A stretch of 64,000 bases of DNA from Plazaster borealis (GCA_021014325.1 CM037459.1:19432501-19496500), one strand, 5' to 3'. Shown: positions 42,590 through 56,330, counted from the stretch's first letter. The notes: generated from the sequence alone by a model not told the origin. Program-made: numbers and translations.

Positions 42590-43135
42590 AGCCCAATTTC
42601 ATAGAGCTGCTTTAAGCACATATACAACATTGGTAATTTTCAAAGACCAGTATCCGCACTTAATGTGACCCAACATATTCATGAAATAACAAACCTGTGA
42701 AATTTTAGGCTCAATCGGTCTTCAGAGTCATGAGAAAACAGTGAAAACCCCCATTGTATGTTTTCACTGTTTTCAAACATTGTGTTTTGGAACGCGAGAT
42801 CAAAACTAATTGTTTTACTAATTTCCTAAAAACTATAGCATTTCAAGCAAAATTATTTCAAGGGAGGTTTTCCACCATGACCATCTTTATACCATGTAGT
42901 AAGTTATATACAAATCTGTAAACATTTATATTTTCCATCTTACCAATGTTTTACACACCCTTTAAGCAGAAAATGAAACTTCAATTTTTTTTCTTCTGAG
43001 CAACAATAAGCAGGATACCAGTCACAGATGCTACATGTAAAATGGTATTTGTATCTGGTAACCTTTTCCTGGTAAGCATAATTTGGTTGTGCTTAGCTAT
43101 TTGTGTGCTTCAGCAGCTCTATGAAATTGGGCCCT
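42590..43135. mobile_element. Palindromic MITE split by a TTAA element
   Basis: The outer copy runs from GAGCCCAATTTCATAGAGC to GCTCTATGAAATTGGGCCC. The inner element is 42612-42965, with TTAA at both borders; removing it gives GCTGCTTTAAGCAGAAAA, a normal outer copy. Confidence 0.8.
42612..42965. mobile_element. TTAA MITE (variant subfamily)
   Basis: 354 bases. GACCAGTATCCGCACTTAAT near one end and AACAAACCTGTGAAATTTTAG inside link it to copies at about 62735-63045 and 63479-63980. Confidence 0.75.
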
Positions 43136-44169
43136 GATCTGTGAGCATACCCCCAGATGAAGCATAACACCAGTGTTGCATACTGCATTCATTGTTTCAT
43201 CAGCCATCTTTCTTTCCATGTAACAACTTTAAATATCGAAACTGAAGCTGTGAAGGAGATACTAGTCTGATACCGCTCCAGTATGTAGAAGAAGTGTTGA
43301 AAATTAAACTTGTTGGCTTTGTAGCTTTGTATGGTTCCCTGACTCCATCCACGCCTCCCTCCCTTTCCCATCCCCTCCAGTCCCTTGCTCCCATTTCCTC
43401 TGGTTTAATTTATATCATATCAAGTATTAAACTGACTGGGTAAATTTTAACAAATTTTGGGTTGAACTGAGAAAAATATACCTGAGCAGGACTTGAACCT
43501 GCAACCTCTGGATTATTGACCGGCGCTTGTAAAATATATCATTTTAGAGCCAGGTAATGTTGTTTTGTTTTAAAAGTTATGATCCACGAAACGTCTCAGA
43601 GCCCGAGGAAGAGAAACGGAGTCTACTGCTTTTGTAGAAATGCTAGCTAGGGTAGACCTCTGCTATCTCATATGGATGTCATTGGTGCTCTTGCCTGAAT
43701 GGGCCTAATTCAGTTTGTACTGCCCACTCTTCGTACTATACTACTATCTGAAATGAAATCAAATGTACCAGAGACTTATCTCTTCTCAGAACCAGCACCT
43801 CTTTCAAGAAGAGATTATCGCATGGTTTAGTTTCACTTTGAACACAACGCAAGCTTCGAATTATTATCTAAACTGCCATCCACTTTGGTTACCGTCATTG
43901 ATGCAGCGTGGTGTATATGTACATGTACCTTAACTAATTTATTGGGTGGGGTTTTCATTTTGTGTTTAAGCATAACTATAAACTGTTAATCAAAACGCCC
44001 AGAGTGTAATGATTGCTTGTGCTATTTGTCCGTATATGATTATAAATGCACAATTCAAAGAGTAAAGTTAATTGGAAAATAAAACTGATGAATAAGGTAA
44101 TGCAAAATAATAGTATGTATCTACACGTAATTTGCGATTTTTCAAGCAAAGTAGGCCACTCAAAGTGCC

Positions 44170-44350
44170 TTACCCTATTATTGTCCTGAAACCATTTCAA
44201 CTGCTTAGAAGTATGCAGCACCGGCAACCAAATGTGCGCGCAGGTTGCTAATCATTCACATCAACAATATCTACCCTCACATGTACCATTTACTCCTAGT
44301 TGATGAGAAGTAATAGTGGTTAAATTGTCTTGCTCAAGAGACGCACCTAC
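44170..44350 (-). mobile_element. tRNA-derived SINE, 3' part
   Basis: On the minus strand: AGCAAGACAATTTAACCAC, GAGGGTAGATATTGTTGATG and GGTTGCCGGTGCTGCATAC, matching the tail of the 26.4 kb SINE. The tRNA head is missing. Confidence 0.65.
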
Positions 44351-45269
44351 ACATGTATAAGACCGCACAGCACTGTGTTGCATACACTCTGTGGACATTC
44401 CTTTGTTCTGTACACTGAAGAAAAAATTATATATTCTTTAACACTGTTAAAGAAAACACTGTGTGGTCGTGTGTAAGTCCACATAGTGTTTCTAGTCCCT
44501 AACGCTATGTGGACCTCTTTTGTTCTCAGGTCCACACTTCGTCTGTGACGCTTAAACACGCTAACCTTTAGGTGGATTTTCTCCCAACCCTAGCCATGCT
44601 GATAAACATTCTATCACAGTAATGCAGTACAAAAGAGCTTCGTATCTTTCCTTCCCCGCGTTATTGTCAAAGCCCTTGGTCTACATACAGCCAGCACAAT
44701 ATTTAGCTAAGAAGTTATCCCCTGCTTATACTTAATTCGACCCCTAGTGTGTTATCGACTCGTTAATTATGTGAACAGTTGTGAAGCCGCCCCTTAACGA
44801 GATCATGACGCAGCAGTTGATTCTAATGGAAACTGATACGCAACACTGACTGGATCGACATTCTATGTTGGGATTTCCTTTTGTCTATAGGAGAATAATT
44901 ATTGTCAGCCTATTGGAGGACTTATCATAAATCAAAATCTGTTTTTGTATGTGAAGCAGCAAAGCTGTATGTTGTTTTAAGATATCGGCTTACCAGTGCA
45001 GACCATTCGTAATGACAGAGGTTACACTGGCCACTCAGTGGCGTAACCAGAGAGGGGGGCTCAGAACCCCCCCCCCCCCCATGAGATCGAACAACCGCAC
45101 AAAAGAATGGCTCGATACATTAAATTGCCACCTCCAAAACAAAAATTCATTTATATATATATAAATTAATAACTTTGATTGGCTATATTTGTCCTGCTTT
45201 TTTGTGGATACCTTCCCTTAATCCTTTGCTCCTCTTGTTGCTATAAATGGATATGTTTATGTTTGTTTA

Positions 45270-45312
45270 TGCCTCTGACGAAGGTCCGGTTTGGATCGAA
45301 AGCTAAGGCCAT
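45270..45312 (+). ncRNA. Hammerhead-ribozyme-like core, probably defective
   Basis: CTGACGA (45275-45281) and GAAA (45298-45301) flank a possible stem II (GGTCC 45283-45287 with GGATC 45293-45297). ATGCCT before and AGGCCAT after can form stem I with one bulge. There is an extra A before stem II and almost no stem III (GC only), so self-cleavage is doubtful. The flanking AT-rich sequence may be the end of a retroelement. Confidence 0.25.
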
Positions 45313-47820
45313 CTCCCTGACTAACTTTTTATATATATAAATAAAATTTAAAAAACTAGAATATAAAATAATTGCCAGCCAAATACATGCATTGTACACT
45401 GTGTGTGTGGCCGGTTCTCTGTTATGTTTTGCTTAGCAAATGTATTTAAGTGACAATTTCTTCAGCTCTACGAAATCGAGACCTGTGGTTCACTTTATGG
45501 ATATGTTCGTAGTCTTGTATTGGCAGCCACTGCTTGACAGTTTGCCACAGTCGAAAGTTAAGGTGTGGATTTGGGGGTTTTTTGTTTTTTTGCAAGATTG
45601 TACACCACCGGGAACGAGGTTGGCCTGAGCGTGCACAAGCATAATTATTTTCGACCAAGTGTTTTGTCTGTTACAAAGACCCTTGCGAATGACCAATAAT
45701 GGATTGGACTTCTAGGCCGTGACATGGCCAGCAATGGCTGTGGCCGGAACTCTGAATGATATTTTAACACTCAAGCTCATCCTTATTAAAATAAAACAAG
45801 CGCTTTGATCTTCAAACTAAACTATTTTTCAGCATACATGTACCTGATCAATTAAGTTTATTTACAGTAGGCAGTACAATGTGACACATTGGCGGTCAAG
45901 GTTAGTGAAGATTTATAAAGAGCTCTTCCCTCTCTCAATGAAACTTAACGAAGTCCTTGAACTAAAATCAACACACTTCCTTTCTGACGAGGATTTCTTA
46001 GGTTAAATACACCGCGCTGTCGTAACTTTGTTTCTAAGATACACTGTTTGTTTAACCGGGGCCTCTCACCTTCACCGCACGTGATTTACACGTAGTGTAC
46101 AGGCCGCAATTGAGACGCCAACCCCAACAAACTATGGTGATCTACTTAGATCTTTTTCACATTCTGACAAAATCCAATACCATACGACTACTCAACACCC
46201 CAACTGTTGGACTTTGATTATGCTGGTATGCCTGATCCCATGTAAAGCAGGTCAGTTTACTACAGTGGAGTAACAGGGTGTGCAATAATGAATCTCGGTA
46301 ATTCCTTAGAGTAATTCTTTAGGGGGTACTTCTGTAATAGAGGAAAATAGTGTGTTAAAGTATTGGAACATTGGGGGTTGGGGTACCCTCTGCATGCCCC
46401 CCCCCCCCCCCATATCGGACATCGTATAAAATTTAGAATAATATCAACAGCATCTTGAACCACTTCCAAATCATACAACGACTTTTCATGATTTGTTTAT
46501 AAATCACCAAAATTTGCCCCCCCTTTTCGATGTGTTGTGATGAGGTGCACGTGGGTATCCTCAACACGTCACCTAAGCGTGCCCGAGTGTTCCCCAACGG
46601 GGGTACGTGCGTTCAACTCCCTCCCCCTTCCCCTTCACTTCACAAAATCAGCTCCTTCCGGTAACGGAAGATGAATCAACTGTTGTATACCTGCGTCATA
46701 TTCTCACTCGGGTTGGGCATCTTTGCGTACTGATGAAGCCATAGAGGATTTCTGTATTGCAATTTTGCAAAAAAGCGATGACTCGAAAGTCAAGTTGGGG
46801 TTATTATATTGCAAGCATTGGTGACCTGCACTACAACTTATGATCTAAAGGGACCTTTAGAAAAATACATTGTTCTCTGGATTTTCTTTAGGGGTTTTCA
46901 GGATCAGCTCGCTTTACTGGGAAAGAAGATAGTGTTAGTCACTTCGGTCGGAGACATACGTGACATATGAATTGATCATTCACTTTTAAGGGACAGTGTG
47001 TGTTTCGTGGTGAATAACCCGGGCATTGACTCGATGTATTTTCTGTGCTGGACAAACTGCACTTTGATTCGGGTGTTTAATTGGTGGAGGTGGTGGGAAT
47101 ATCGACGATATTCAGCAAAGTGGATCTGGACCCCTCTTTCTCTCCGTTGAAAAATGTGAAGGGAAAAAACATACAAAGTTCCTGACAATTGGTGCTCGAT
47201 ATGGGGCAGGTGTACCCCCCTCCCCCAATTGTGTCTTAATTGTGTGCTTGAAATCTCAGGAATTCTTCAGAGGAATTTGGGGGAAGTGTACTTCTCTTTA
47301 CAAGAGGAAAATAGTGTGTTATAGTATGGGGACATTGGGGTGATACCCTATGCCCCATATCGAGCATGGTATAGTTCCTGATTATTTCGCTCTATGATGA
47401 CAATGTACAATTTTTCATTCAATAAGGGGATTTTTAAAAGCGAACATGCAGACTAAAATGTTTTTGATAAAAAACTTTTAAAAAAACTAGGGTCTAGACT
47501 TTGTATTCATATTGTCATCACTGACTGTCAAACTTGTTGATGACAAATCGTAGTTAGTATCCCCGCCCTGTCCTATATCTTAACTTGACCGTTGTGTATG
47601 ATGTAACCCGCGTTGCTGTGACGACACTGGTTACACACTCTTGTCAACATGTAGCCACCTGTTATCACATAGCTCTTCTCTAAGCACAAAGATGTTTCCA
47701 TCTTGTCCGAGTGTTCCTAAAGATGAAGGGAAGAAAAAATCGTTGCCCTAACTCTACCCTAGTGTAGGCCTGAATGTAACCCGCGCTACAGTGACACAAT
47801 GACGCGTGAACCTATAATCA

Positions 47821-48043
47821 AAACTCCTGGGTTGGAATTAACCTGGATCACGGGTCCCATGGGGCCTGACCCGTTTTGGGGTCAGGCTGACACGGAAACT
47901 GGTTTAAAAAAAAATTGGCTTTTAGTTTGATTCATTTCTGGGTCATTTTGACTCCGATTCCGGGTCAAACTGACTTAGAAATGGGTCAGGCCCCTTGGGA
48001 CCCCGAACCGGGTCAATTCTGACCCGGGAGTTTTAGAGTGTAC
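47821..48043. mobile_element. GACCCGG foldback element
   Basis: Inverted ends AAAACTCCTGGGTTGGAATT and AATTCTGACCCGGGAGTTTT with GGGGCCTGACCCGTTT / AAATGGGTCAGGCCCC inside. Confidence 0.8.
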
Positions 48044-49799
48044 ACCATCACAGTCTTTTCTCCTCAGTACCTAAGATACATTTCGTGGTCCATAATTTTG
48101 TCTGTTCCTTTACATGAAACGGATACTTTACTTCGTCCTGCTCTTCCAAAAATGTTGCCGTGTTCAAATATTTAACCCACATTGAAGAGACATTGCCCAG
48201 GCCATTGTTTGATAGCAATTGCACAGGCCAAGCTATTGTTTGATATTAATTGACCAGACCACACCATTGTTTGATAGCATCAATATAATAATCGCAGAAC
48301 TCATACAAGAAATAATATTGTTGTAACCCTGTATCATGTTTAATAAACTTCCTACAAACAATGTAAGCAATTGCATAAAAAAACAATCACCGATTAGCAC
48401 TAAAGAGTTGATACATTACAAGATCGTTTAGGAAGTACTTTGACCTGATGTCAGAGCGTACAAAATGAACCCTGTTTAACTTCAAGGAAGTCATTATGTC
48501 TCTCACAACACAGAGGGTCATCCTCTTCCTAATGTAGTTTCCAAAACAATGGCGTGTAGAAAGTTTCCTTTCCCTGGTTAGGCTTCCATTGACGGTTGAC
48601 CTCACATCCTCCCTGCCACTGACAAGTTATGGCGTATTGTTTGCGCATGATCGGCCTCTAGAATGATGATGTCATGGTGAGTTCAAAGGGGCGGGAAAGG
48701 AGGATGGGTGAGTAGCCTTCAGTATAACTTGTCAAACTATAAATAAACAAATACAAATAATGAAGACGTGTGGTCAGAATTGAGCAGTTTACGGGTCAAT
48801 GGGGGCCTGCCATATTCTCGGGGTCAGCATAGTGTAAGGACGATCACTGATCTAGTATTCCTGTGTGACATCATTTCTAAATCAAGAGTTCCCCCACCAC
48901 CAAAATCCTATAAAACATCTCCCAAACTTTCACCCTGGGCCTCGACTACTCCTTCGACTTTCCCTTATGCCTTAATAGTGCAAGAGACTCGCCTCTCAAA
49001 TACCTACGAGCTAGGTCCAGCACCTCTGTACAATTGTATCGATTTAAGTCACCTTGTAATAAAATAAGACCAGACAAGTACGAATTGTTTCAAATGTGAT
49101 TTTTCTTCAATCGTTGTCACCTAAGAATACACTCCACTCCGCTCACCCGCTCCATTAACCAGAGATAGAGTACACATATTATAAATGAATTCTCTTAAAA
49201 CTCTGCGTTACAGTAGTGATAAAGTATTTCGGGTATAACCTCTTAAAACAAGGAATCCGGGTCAATAATTCTAACTCACCGGGCCACGTTGTATAATTGA
49301 TAAAACGGGTCACGCTGACCTGGAAATGGGAGTCACAGCCGGGTCAGGATTTTCGTTGTCGAATACAAAAAGGTACGACTTCTTCTACACACCAATGTCA
49401 ACTTGGTGCATAGGCCTACGGTTTCATAACATTACTTAGACGCATTTTGTCGGAGGCTTCAAAACTAAGGTTGAACACGATGCCATTTTTTTCTACCAAT
49501 ATTATTGCTGTAGAAGGTTGTTCATCTCAACTGTACTATTTTACCTTCCTCATCACGAAGCGTGGGTTTTAAATTACAGGTACGCAAAGCTATATAATTT
49601 CATTTCGCATCACCGAAGCACAGGTCGAGTGGTCTTTAAAAAAATTACTTTCGGCACAGAAACAAAATCCTCTCCATCCAGTCCTTGACTAATTACTCAA
49701 AAAGCTTGCATAAAATTACATTTGACTCTGGCAGTCGTCTTCGCCTGCACTGGCAGCCACTACTAGACTTCGGGATTACGTAGGGAAAGCTTTCGGGAT

Positions 49800-50070
49800 G
49801 ATTGGCTAGTAAAGGATTGTGTGGCGTGCTTGGCCGGGGCTCACGCAGTCTGTTATACACTGAGGATCCAGCTGTCATACGATCAGGAACACGCACTGAT
49901 GTACCAAGCAGCCTCAGCAGAACTGCCATATACCGGGTTCGAATTTCCTCTGCCCCGACCATTTGTTATTACTCACTGGGATCGAGCGCCAGAGTCCCGC
50001 CGGTGTCTCTCTTCAAGTCCAGCCCTGCCAATCTAAGCGTTTTATCGAGCCCTCTACATCGAGCAGGTAA
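49800..50070 (+). other. Possible orphan first exon
   Basis: A GC-richer block ends in GAGCAG|GTAAGC (donor at about 50068), a strong 5' splice site. Both strands have open frames of 71-93 codons without recognisable similarity. It could be a non-coding leader exon of a gene whose body lies outside the window. Confidence 0.25.
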
Positions 50071-51518
50071 GCAAACTTACTGAATTTGGGTCTCTAGGAT
50101 CTGTGTGGTTCTTGTGTTTTCACTGGATGTCTTAGGGGAGCGGGACCACTTAAAGCGCGATCGATGGAAGATGGCAGAAATGAAACAAGAGAATGTGAGA
50201 AGCGGGTATTGAAGGAAAGACCTTCTGAAGAAATATACTCGACATGTCACCCTTCACATGGAAGCCAACTGAATCAAAAATACGGTAATATGTTGATGTA
50301 TTTCAGAGTTGACTCTGATTGATAAATAACAAATTGTGGATTTGAATTAAAGAATAATACCAACCTTGTCAACAAAAATAATAACAGCTAAAAGGAAAAG
50401 TACCCTGTGAAGTGTTTGAAATTCCAAAATGAAAATAGTATAAATTAACATTCCCTTAAGATGGGACTGGTCGTAGTTCTTCAAAAACAACGTTCGTTCA
50501 TAAATACAAAGGTATATAAACAAGGCTCACACCGCAAGCGTAAAGTTCTTTTATTTACAAGGTTTATTTGCAAGCGCAAGTTTATCATGGTTAGTTTTTA
50601 AAATAATCAAAATAAACAATTGTAGTCCCTAGCATCCAAAAATCAAATCTGAACAAATGCTTGCTGATATTTTTAAAATCCAACTGCGTACCTCGTTTTA
50701 TTAAATTAATTGCAGTTAGACAACCTGTTTTTCTCTGCTCTAAAAAAACCTAGTACTATTTTTTCCCTCTCTCTAGGTGTGGCGGTGGGGTTTGTATGTA
50801 TGAGCATGTGTTCAGATTAAAACTTGGGACTTTAATTGTGTGCAAGAACCGATGGGGACTTCACTAAAAAAAAACAGCCAGAGAAAAACAACAAGTAGAC
50901 CTCAGTTTTACACCTCTCACACACGGTAGCCTGTGTAGTGATGGTGGGTTGGGGGGGGGGGTGAAGAACATCTTGTGCGTGTGGGTTTTTTTGTAGAAGG
51001 AAAGATACGATCAATCTCTCGTCCTGATGGGTTAAATGTGTAACATGTGGATCCCATTCGAATATCGCTTTCCTCGTGAATTCAGTGACCTTGTCACATA
51101 AATGGGAACCATAGCGATGATTCACAGAATTACACAAAAACAAAGCCGCGTTGAAGTTCCCCAATTACCTTTTGATTTATCTAATAAGCCGGTCTTTACC
51201 AACCTTTCTTGTGTCACAAAGACCGTCATTAGAGTGTACACGAGATACGTGTCTGATGTTAATTACTCTTGAAAGTAATTGGGTGAGGATTTTTAAATGA
51301 CCTGTCATGTCATAATAGTGAATTGTTGAATCTTTTGAAAGAAGAGTTGAGTCTGTGTATTGCATTTCTTTCTTCTTCTTCTTTTTTTTCCCAGGGCCGC
51401 GAACTTTCTAACAGGAAAAAATTAGAATCGCCAATTTGTCTTTTATAGACCTCAGAAGGAATCCATACCTGGAGCTAATATTCTTCTAGATCCATCGCAC
51501 AAAGTCGCTGGAATACGC

Positions 51519-51776
51519 ATGCGTATATACTATAATGTCACAAGGCGATCAAGCAGAAAATACAAGCGAGATCCGAATGATATTGCATTTTGGAGGCCCG
51601 TTCCACCTCAGCAGCACTTTTCCGCGTTGAGCCCGATGAAACCGGGTGCAAAAGTCGTGAATCGGCACGAGCTAAAAGTTGCGTATGACAATCATGGTGA
51701 CCGCGGAAATCTATCATATTCTGATATGCGCGCCGCGAAAACGCCGAAGGGCGTTTTTCGAAAAGAATCAGGGTAA
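51519..51776 (+). CDS. Hypothetical 85-codon frame, possible first exon
   Basis: A basic, polar protein (RRSSRKYKRDPNDIAFW, then PVPPQQHF, KPGAKVVNRHEL, MRAAKTPKGVFRKESG). I do not recognise the family. The block is richer in GC than its surroundings and ends TCAGG|GTAAAG, so either TAA ends it or it splices on. No partner exon was found in the remaining 12 kb. An overlapping frame from 51536 is also open for about 30 codons, which weakens the call. Confidence 0.25.
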   Translation: MRIYYNVTRRSSRKYKRDPNDIAFWRPVPPQQHFSALSPMKPGAKVVNRHELKVAYDNHGDRGNLSYSDMRAAKTPKGVFRKESG

Positions 51777-52267
51777 AGTTAGGCTTGAAGATTACGTCTT
51801 GTTGACCGTTGCTTGGATTAGATTAAGACTTTAATACCAAGCGGTTACTGACTAAGCGAGTTAAATCACTGCTGGTCAAGATTGTATGCACTGATCATAG
51901 AGTAAGGTCCTTGCTCTGTATGCACTGATGATGCGTTGAAACAGCAATTATTTTGATTCCTTACTTACAGGGTGAATGCAATAAACTACAGCTGTAGCTA
52001 TGCTATAAGCCAATCACTTCGTGCATGGCGCAAGACACTGTCCTAAAGCCCATTTACGGATACTTAACTCATCAAATAATCAATTTACAAGTATTCTTGC
52101 AGGCGCGGTCGTCATGCACGTTTCATTGTTTGGTCACAACAAAAATGTATCCATTAAAATAATGTTCATGCTCTTTATTCATCATGGTGCCGTTTACCAC
52201 AATATTGCAACGTTGTGACGTCATGCGCAGAGTGAGTGGCTTCTAGGTCCAGCCAATCAGTGTATAC

Positions 52268-52726
52268 TTGAAGAAAAGAAAACAATTTGGCCGCTCTTTG
52301 AAACCGATCTTCAAGGTTTGCATCATAACTGCGCACGTGCGATCTGGCAAAACCGTTTACGGCTTAATTTATACCTTGCATGTGACGTCACAAGCTCAAA
52401 CGGCGCCCTCACTAAGGCAAGACCTCTCAATGGCTGAGAGTTGCACAAAAGCCCATACGCATGTCCCAGTGCGCATTGTCGGCGCGCAAAGGATTCTGGT
52501 TGAATTCAAGTCCAAGCAACACCGGCAACTATCATGGTGTGCTGATTGTGAATCAATGCGGCACACAACTATAAATCCTGGCATATATAGTTACATGTAT
52601 AAACTACAACATGGGGTCCATCTTGGCAGCTTGATTTCTTTTTTAACTGTTCCCAAGACGCATTACGGTATATTTTCAAGATGGCACTTGTGCATATGGG
52701 CCATTCCAGTGTTTGACTTCAGCTAA
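52268..52726 (+). other. 152-codon open frame of unknown nature
   Basis: A chance-like composition with many Cys/His/Thr and no motif I know. The opposite strand is also open for 62 codons. Kept only because it is long for this AT-rich region. Confidence 0.12.
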
Positions 52727-52999
52727 TGGCGACCTATACTACAGGGTTTTATTAGGTATTTCAATATAGAAGGAGTTTAGTTAGCACTGATCGATAACCC
52801 TTTGATCGATTTTTAATCAGAAAATGTAACCCTTTTTGTTGCCTGTACATTATGACAAACATTCAATCGGTCTAAAAGATAGTCCCATGCTCATTCCATT
52901 TTTTCCCGATTTGCCGTATCAAAATAAACTCAACATGAACGCTCACAAAATCCGACAAACCTCGGTGTTCTTGCCTCACAAGCGAGACTATAGTTCATG

Positions 53000-55900
53000 G
53001 AATGTGACATTTTGTTAACGGTGTGTGTTTTATTGATAACTAGAGGAATAAAAGGAATACACTCGACTAAAGATCAATAATGTATCAACATTTTAAATGG
53101 CCACACCTGAACAGTGAACCAGTAACGATACAAAGCACAAATTTGGCATGGAGCCATTTAAAGGACAGACAGAAAAAGGTATGTTTTGTTGCCGGTGTCA
53201 GTCCAAAAAATGGACATTCCCAATGATTCTTCCTGTAGTTGAAACACATTGGTTTGTTATCATCGGCAACCACGCTGTTGTTACTACCGGTGTTGGCCAA
53301 CATTGCTATGTTGTCGGGGTTTTTAACTTCCATTGTACTTAACAGTTTCCTTCCGCGAATTTTGTCATGATGCAAAATAGAAAAGATTTTTAATGTTACC
53401 AGTTTAGCAAATTGACAAAAAAAAGTACAATTGAACTCGGGATGCATTGTAACTAGAACTACTTTCTGTTTAGTTTTTGCGACGAATATCTTTTGTAGAG
53501 AGAGGGCAATGAATTCGTTTGTGGATTTCTTTTTTGATAATCGCAAATTCATGAGACCATTACCATTGCAAACTCACACAAAGAGGGCCGCTATCGGCAC
53601 ATGCTGACATAATTTAATATTTCCATTTTCTTAACTACATCGTACACATTTAACTGGTCAACTTGTATGCCATGATATCCTAAGCTGGACCATACCACAC
53701 GTTCTAGAGGGGGTGTCAATCAGCATGGGACAGTGATTTGGTTAGAAGGGGCATAAGAAAACTCTGCCAGCATCCTTTGAGTACAAAATAAGTATGTCAT
53801 TTGTCAGTGGTAGATGAAACCAACGTATACAACTTAATTTAAGCAAACAAATAAGCTTAAAGTCCTCTGGTTCTTTGGCTAGAAGCCCTCACACACATCA
53901 CAGATTCAAGTACACTGATTTTGCACACACCGTTTCTCAGTAGGCCTACTTGTTTGATACAGTTGTAAACCTACGGGGGGATTACAAGCACAGAAAAAAT
54001 ACCCTGGAACAAAACAAAATACTAGTCTAAAATAATATCAATTTTTTTTGCTTGGCAGAGCCAAATTCAAAGCAACGTCTTGTGCATGATTATCACCATC
54101 GTAAGGGTGTTGTACTTGTTCATGTGATGCCGTTAACTACGCTAAAATCTCCCACCAGTGATGTGCCGAATGCACGCCGTTTCAACGACCAATTTGGCGG
54201 CAATTACCAAGTCCATTAAAGCTATAACCACTTAAGAAACACACGAGGAAGGATGAAGTTGACAAACTGATCGTGTCAACTCAATAGACCAAAACATTAT
54301 TGGCATTTCTATGGTCAGGAAACATTATTGGTATTACAAGTTAAAAATAAACTCGCGGATATATTAATTACAGAACAACAATGTGTGAAGGACAATCAGT
54401 GCATCTGCCAACTGTTGTGAACGAATATGGGTTTACGTTTTAAAACATTTTAATTAGTGTCGATGTAAGCTTATGGCTGGTTTGCGGTTCATCAAAAATA
54501 GTGTTTTTAAAATTTATTGCCATTTTGAATATAAAAGTGTGCAAATGGCCCTTTCCGAAACCGCGGTTTGGGCTTTAGGCCCCGTCAGTAATTTACGGGG
54601 CTTCAATCAAGCGGACGGATCCCAAGCCTAAACCCAAGCCTTGGTTTCGAAAAGGGCCTATATAAATACATGAATTATAATTAGAATCATATATATATAA
54701 ATATGCACATCACCTCGACCCGAGAGTCAAAGTTCTTAATCAGATGGAAGCGAACTGAAGGCAACATTGCTATTTTGGTACATAATGCTTATTTCTATTG
54801 TCTGGTGAGGCAACAGAAATAATGTCAAGTAATAACATAACTTTTATAATGGCAATGTTTTCACGATTTAATGTCCATCTTTACGACTAAAACCAAGGAA
54901 CCAAATTTATTTTAGAAAGCTTTCAAAGGTCGAAAAAAATTACAAAAACTTGATGCAACTTGCACTTTATAGTGAAAAATACAAACTCAGTATACAAGAG
55001 TGGCAGTTGGGGGGTTGAATCACATCTTCATCCTATGCCATTAGCCATTTTGAGATATGGTGGACATTATAGGAGTACACGGTTAGGCTTGGGTGTACAT
55101 GTATACAGACAAATTTACCTAAAACAAACAGCGCCCTAGTAATGTTTCCACCTTATCTCAAAATGGCGTATTGCTTTTATGGATCCAGTCATCCAAGCAG
55201 GAAAAAACGTAAATGACAAAATAACAGGAAGTTGGAAACTCCAATGACTGTTTTAGCACCTTTATAATGTATCTGTTTACATAAAAACAGACACACTCTC
55301 TAGACTCAATTGCAACAACAACAAAGAAAGGAAAAAAGAAAAACAACAAAATAACTCTACCACGCAATATGCACTCTCCCATTTTGTTTGCAGATGAAAA
55401 AAGACGACAGTCTTATCTGGTTACCAGTAACAACTGATACAAAACAATATTATTAGTCATATTGCACCTTCAGGGTCAACCTTGAAAAATTTACAGCACT
55501 CATCTTGAAAACAAAATCAGGTGAACCAAAAAAGTGTCTTCCTGTATTACAGATGATGAAAATGTATCACCATCTACGATAATAAAACAACAGGTTTATT
55601 ATTTGGATCTTATTTACTCAGCGGCATATGGTCCTTTGACTCGACCAAATTAAGCTTGACCCTCGCTGGGATATTAAACAAACGGTTTCAGTATTAACAT
55701 TATTTTGAAGACAATATGCCGTTTATGATTAGGTGTTGGTTGATCATGGCCGCCGAAGCGAATCTTTAACTCAGCCATACATTGGTTACAGATGACAAAC
55801 CAAGCCTAACTGTGCATTAGTCTTATGTTAAGTACACACAGTGCATTAATACCGCATGCAGTTGAATACAAAAGAAAATACCATCTTGAAATGTTTTGAG

Positions 55901-56330
55901 CCATTTCTTTTTTACAATTTACTCAAAAAAACTTAACTGTGGGCCTGTAGACCCCTTGTACTGGTGACGTCACGGTTTGTTTACCGCATTTCTTAATTGC
56001 TGTAACTTGGTACTGTATTTCCGACCGTTGCGCAGATACAGAATGGTTTCCCGTTCTTCTGCAAAGTCGTAAGTTAACTATAACGTCATCAGCACTAAGG
56101 TCTATTTGGGAAAATTTTCTTTCACGTTGAAAACCGTTGCGGTTTATTAACGTACTTGAAAAATTAAATACATTAAATTAAAAACCGCTCAGTTTCTTTT
56201 CTCCAATTCAATACCAAGCACAGACCTTCTTGTTCTACAAATGAAAACGATACAAAGGTCTTTGACTTCATCGAAAGTACGTGATAGACAGTTCAGTGTA
56301 TAGTTGTTTTGATGCGATGAGGTTTTATTG
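53000..56330. other. AT-rich stretch with no recognised gene
   Basis: Apart from the foldback at 54543-54662 and inverted GCCATTTTGAGATA / TATCTCAAAATGGC arms at 55045-55170, I see no structured element. The 155-codon minus-strand frame at 53085-53552 shows no known motif. Confidence 0.55.
54543..54662. repeat. Foldback, GGCCCTTTCCGAAACC arms
   Basis: The left arm AAATGGCCCTTTCCGAAACC and right arm GGTTTCGAAAAGGGCCT pair; GGGCTT..AAGCCC and CCCGTAAATTACGGGG-like hairpins lie inside. Confidence 0.75.

Larger units (their letters stand above)
43136..49690. other. Gene-poor stretch, repeats and unexplained sequence
   Basis: I recognise no coding exon. Present are the SINE fragment, a solo unit of the 105-bp repeat (46146-46245), a possible hammerhead-like core (45270-45312), homopolymer C tracts (45067-45080 and 46398-46411), a GACCCGG foldback (47821-48043) and a GC box near 48691 (GGGGCGGG). 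Two segments near 46300-46420 and 47250-47370 share the phrase GAGGAAAATAGTGTGTTA with a following GGGG run, a two-copy repeat. Confidence 0.55.

Noticed and set aside
46710..46800. Second possible hammerhead core (CTGATGA ... CGAAAG)
   Set aside because: No stem II pairing between the two motifs and too long a gap.
53085..53552. 155-codon minus-strand frame
   Set aside because: No recognisable domain, no good splice or start context, AT-rich region with similar chance frames.
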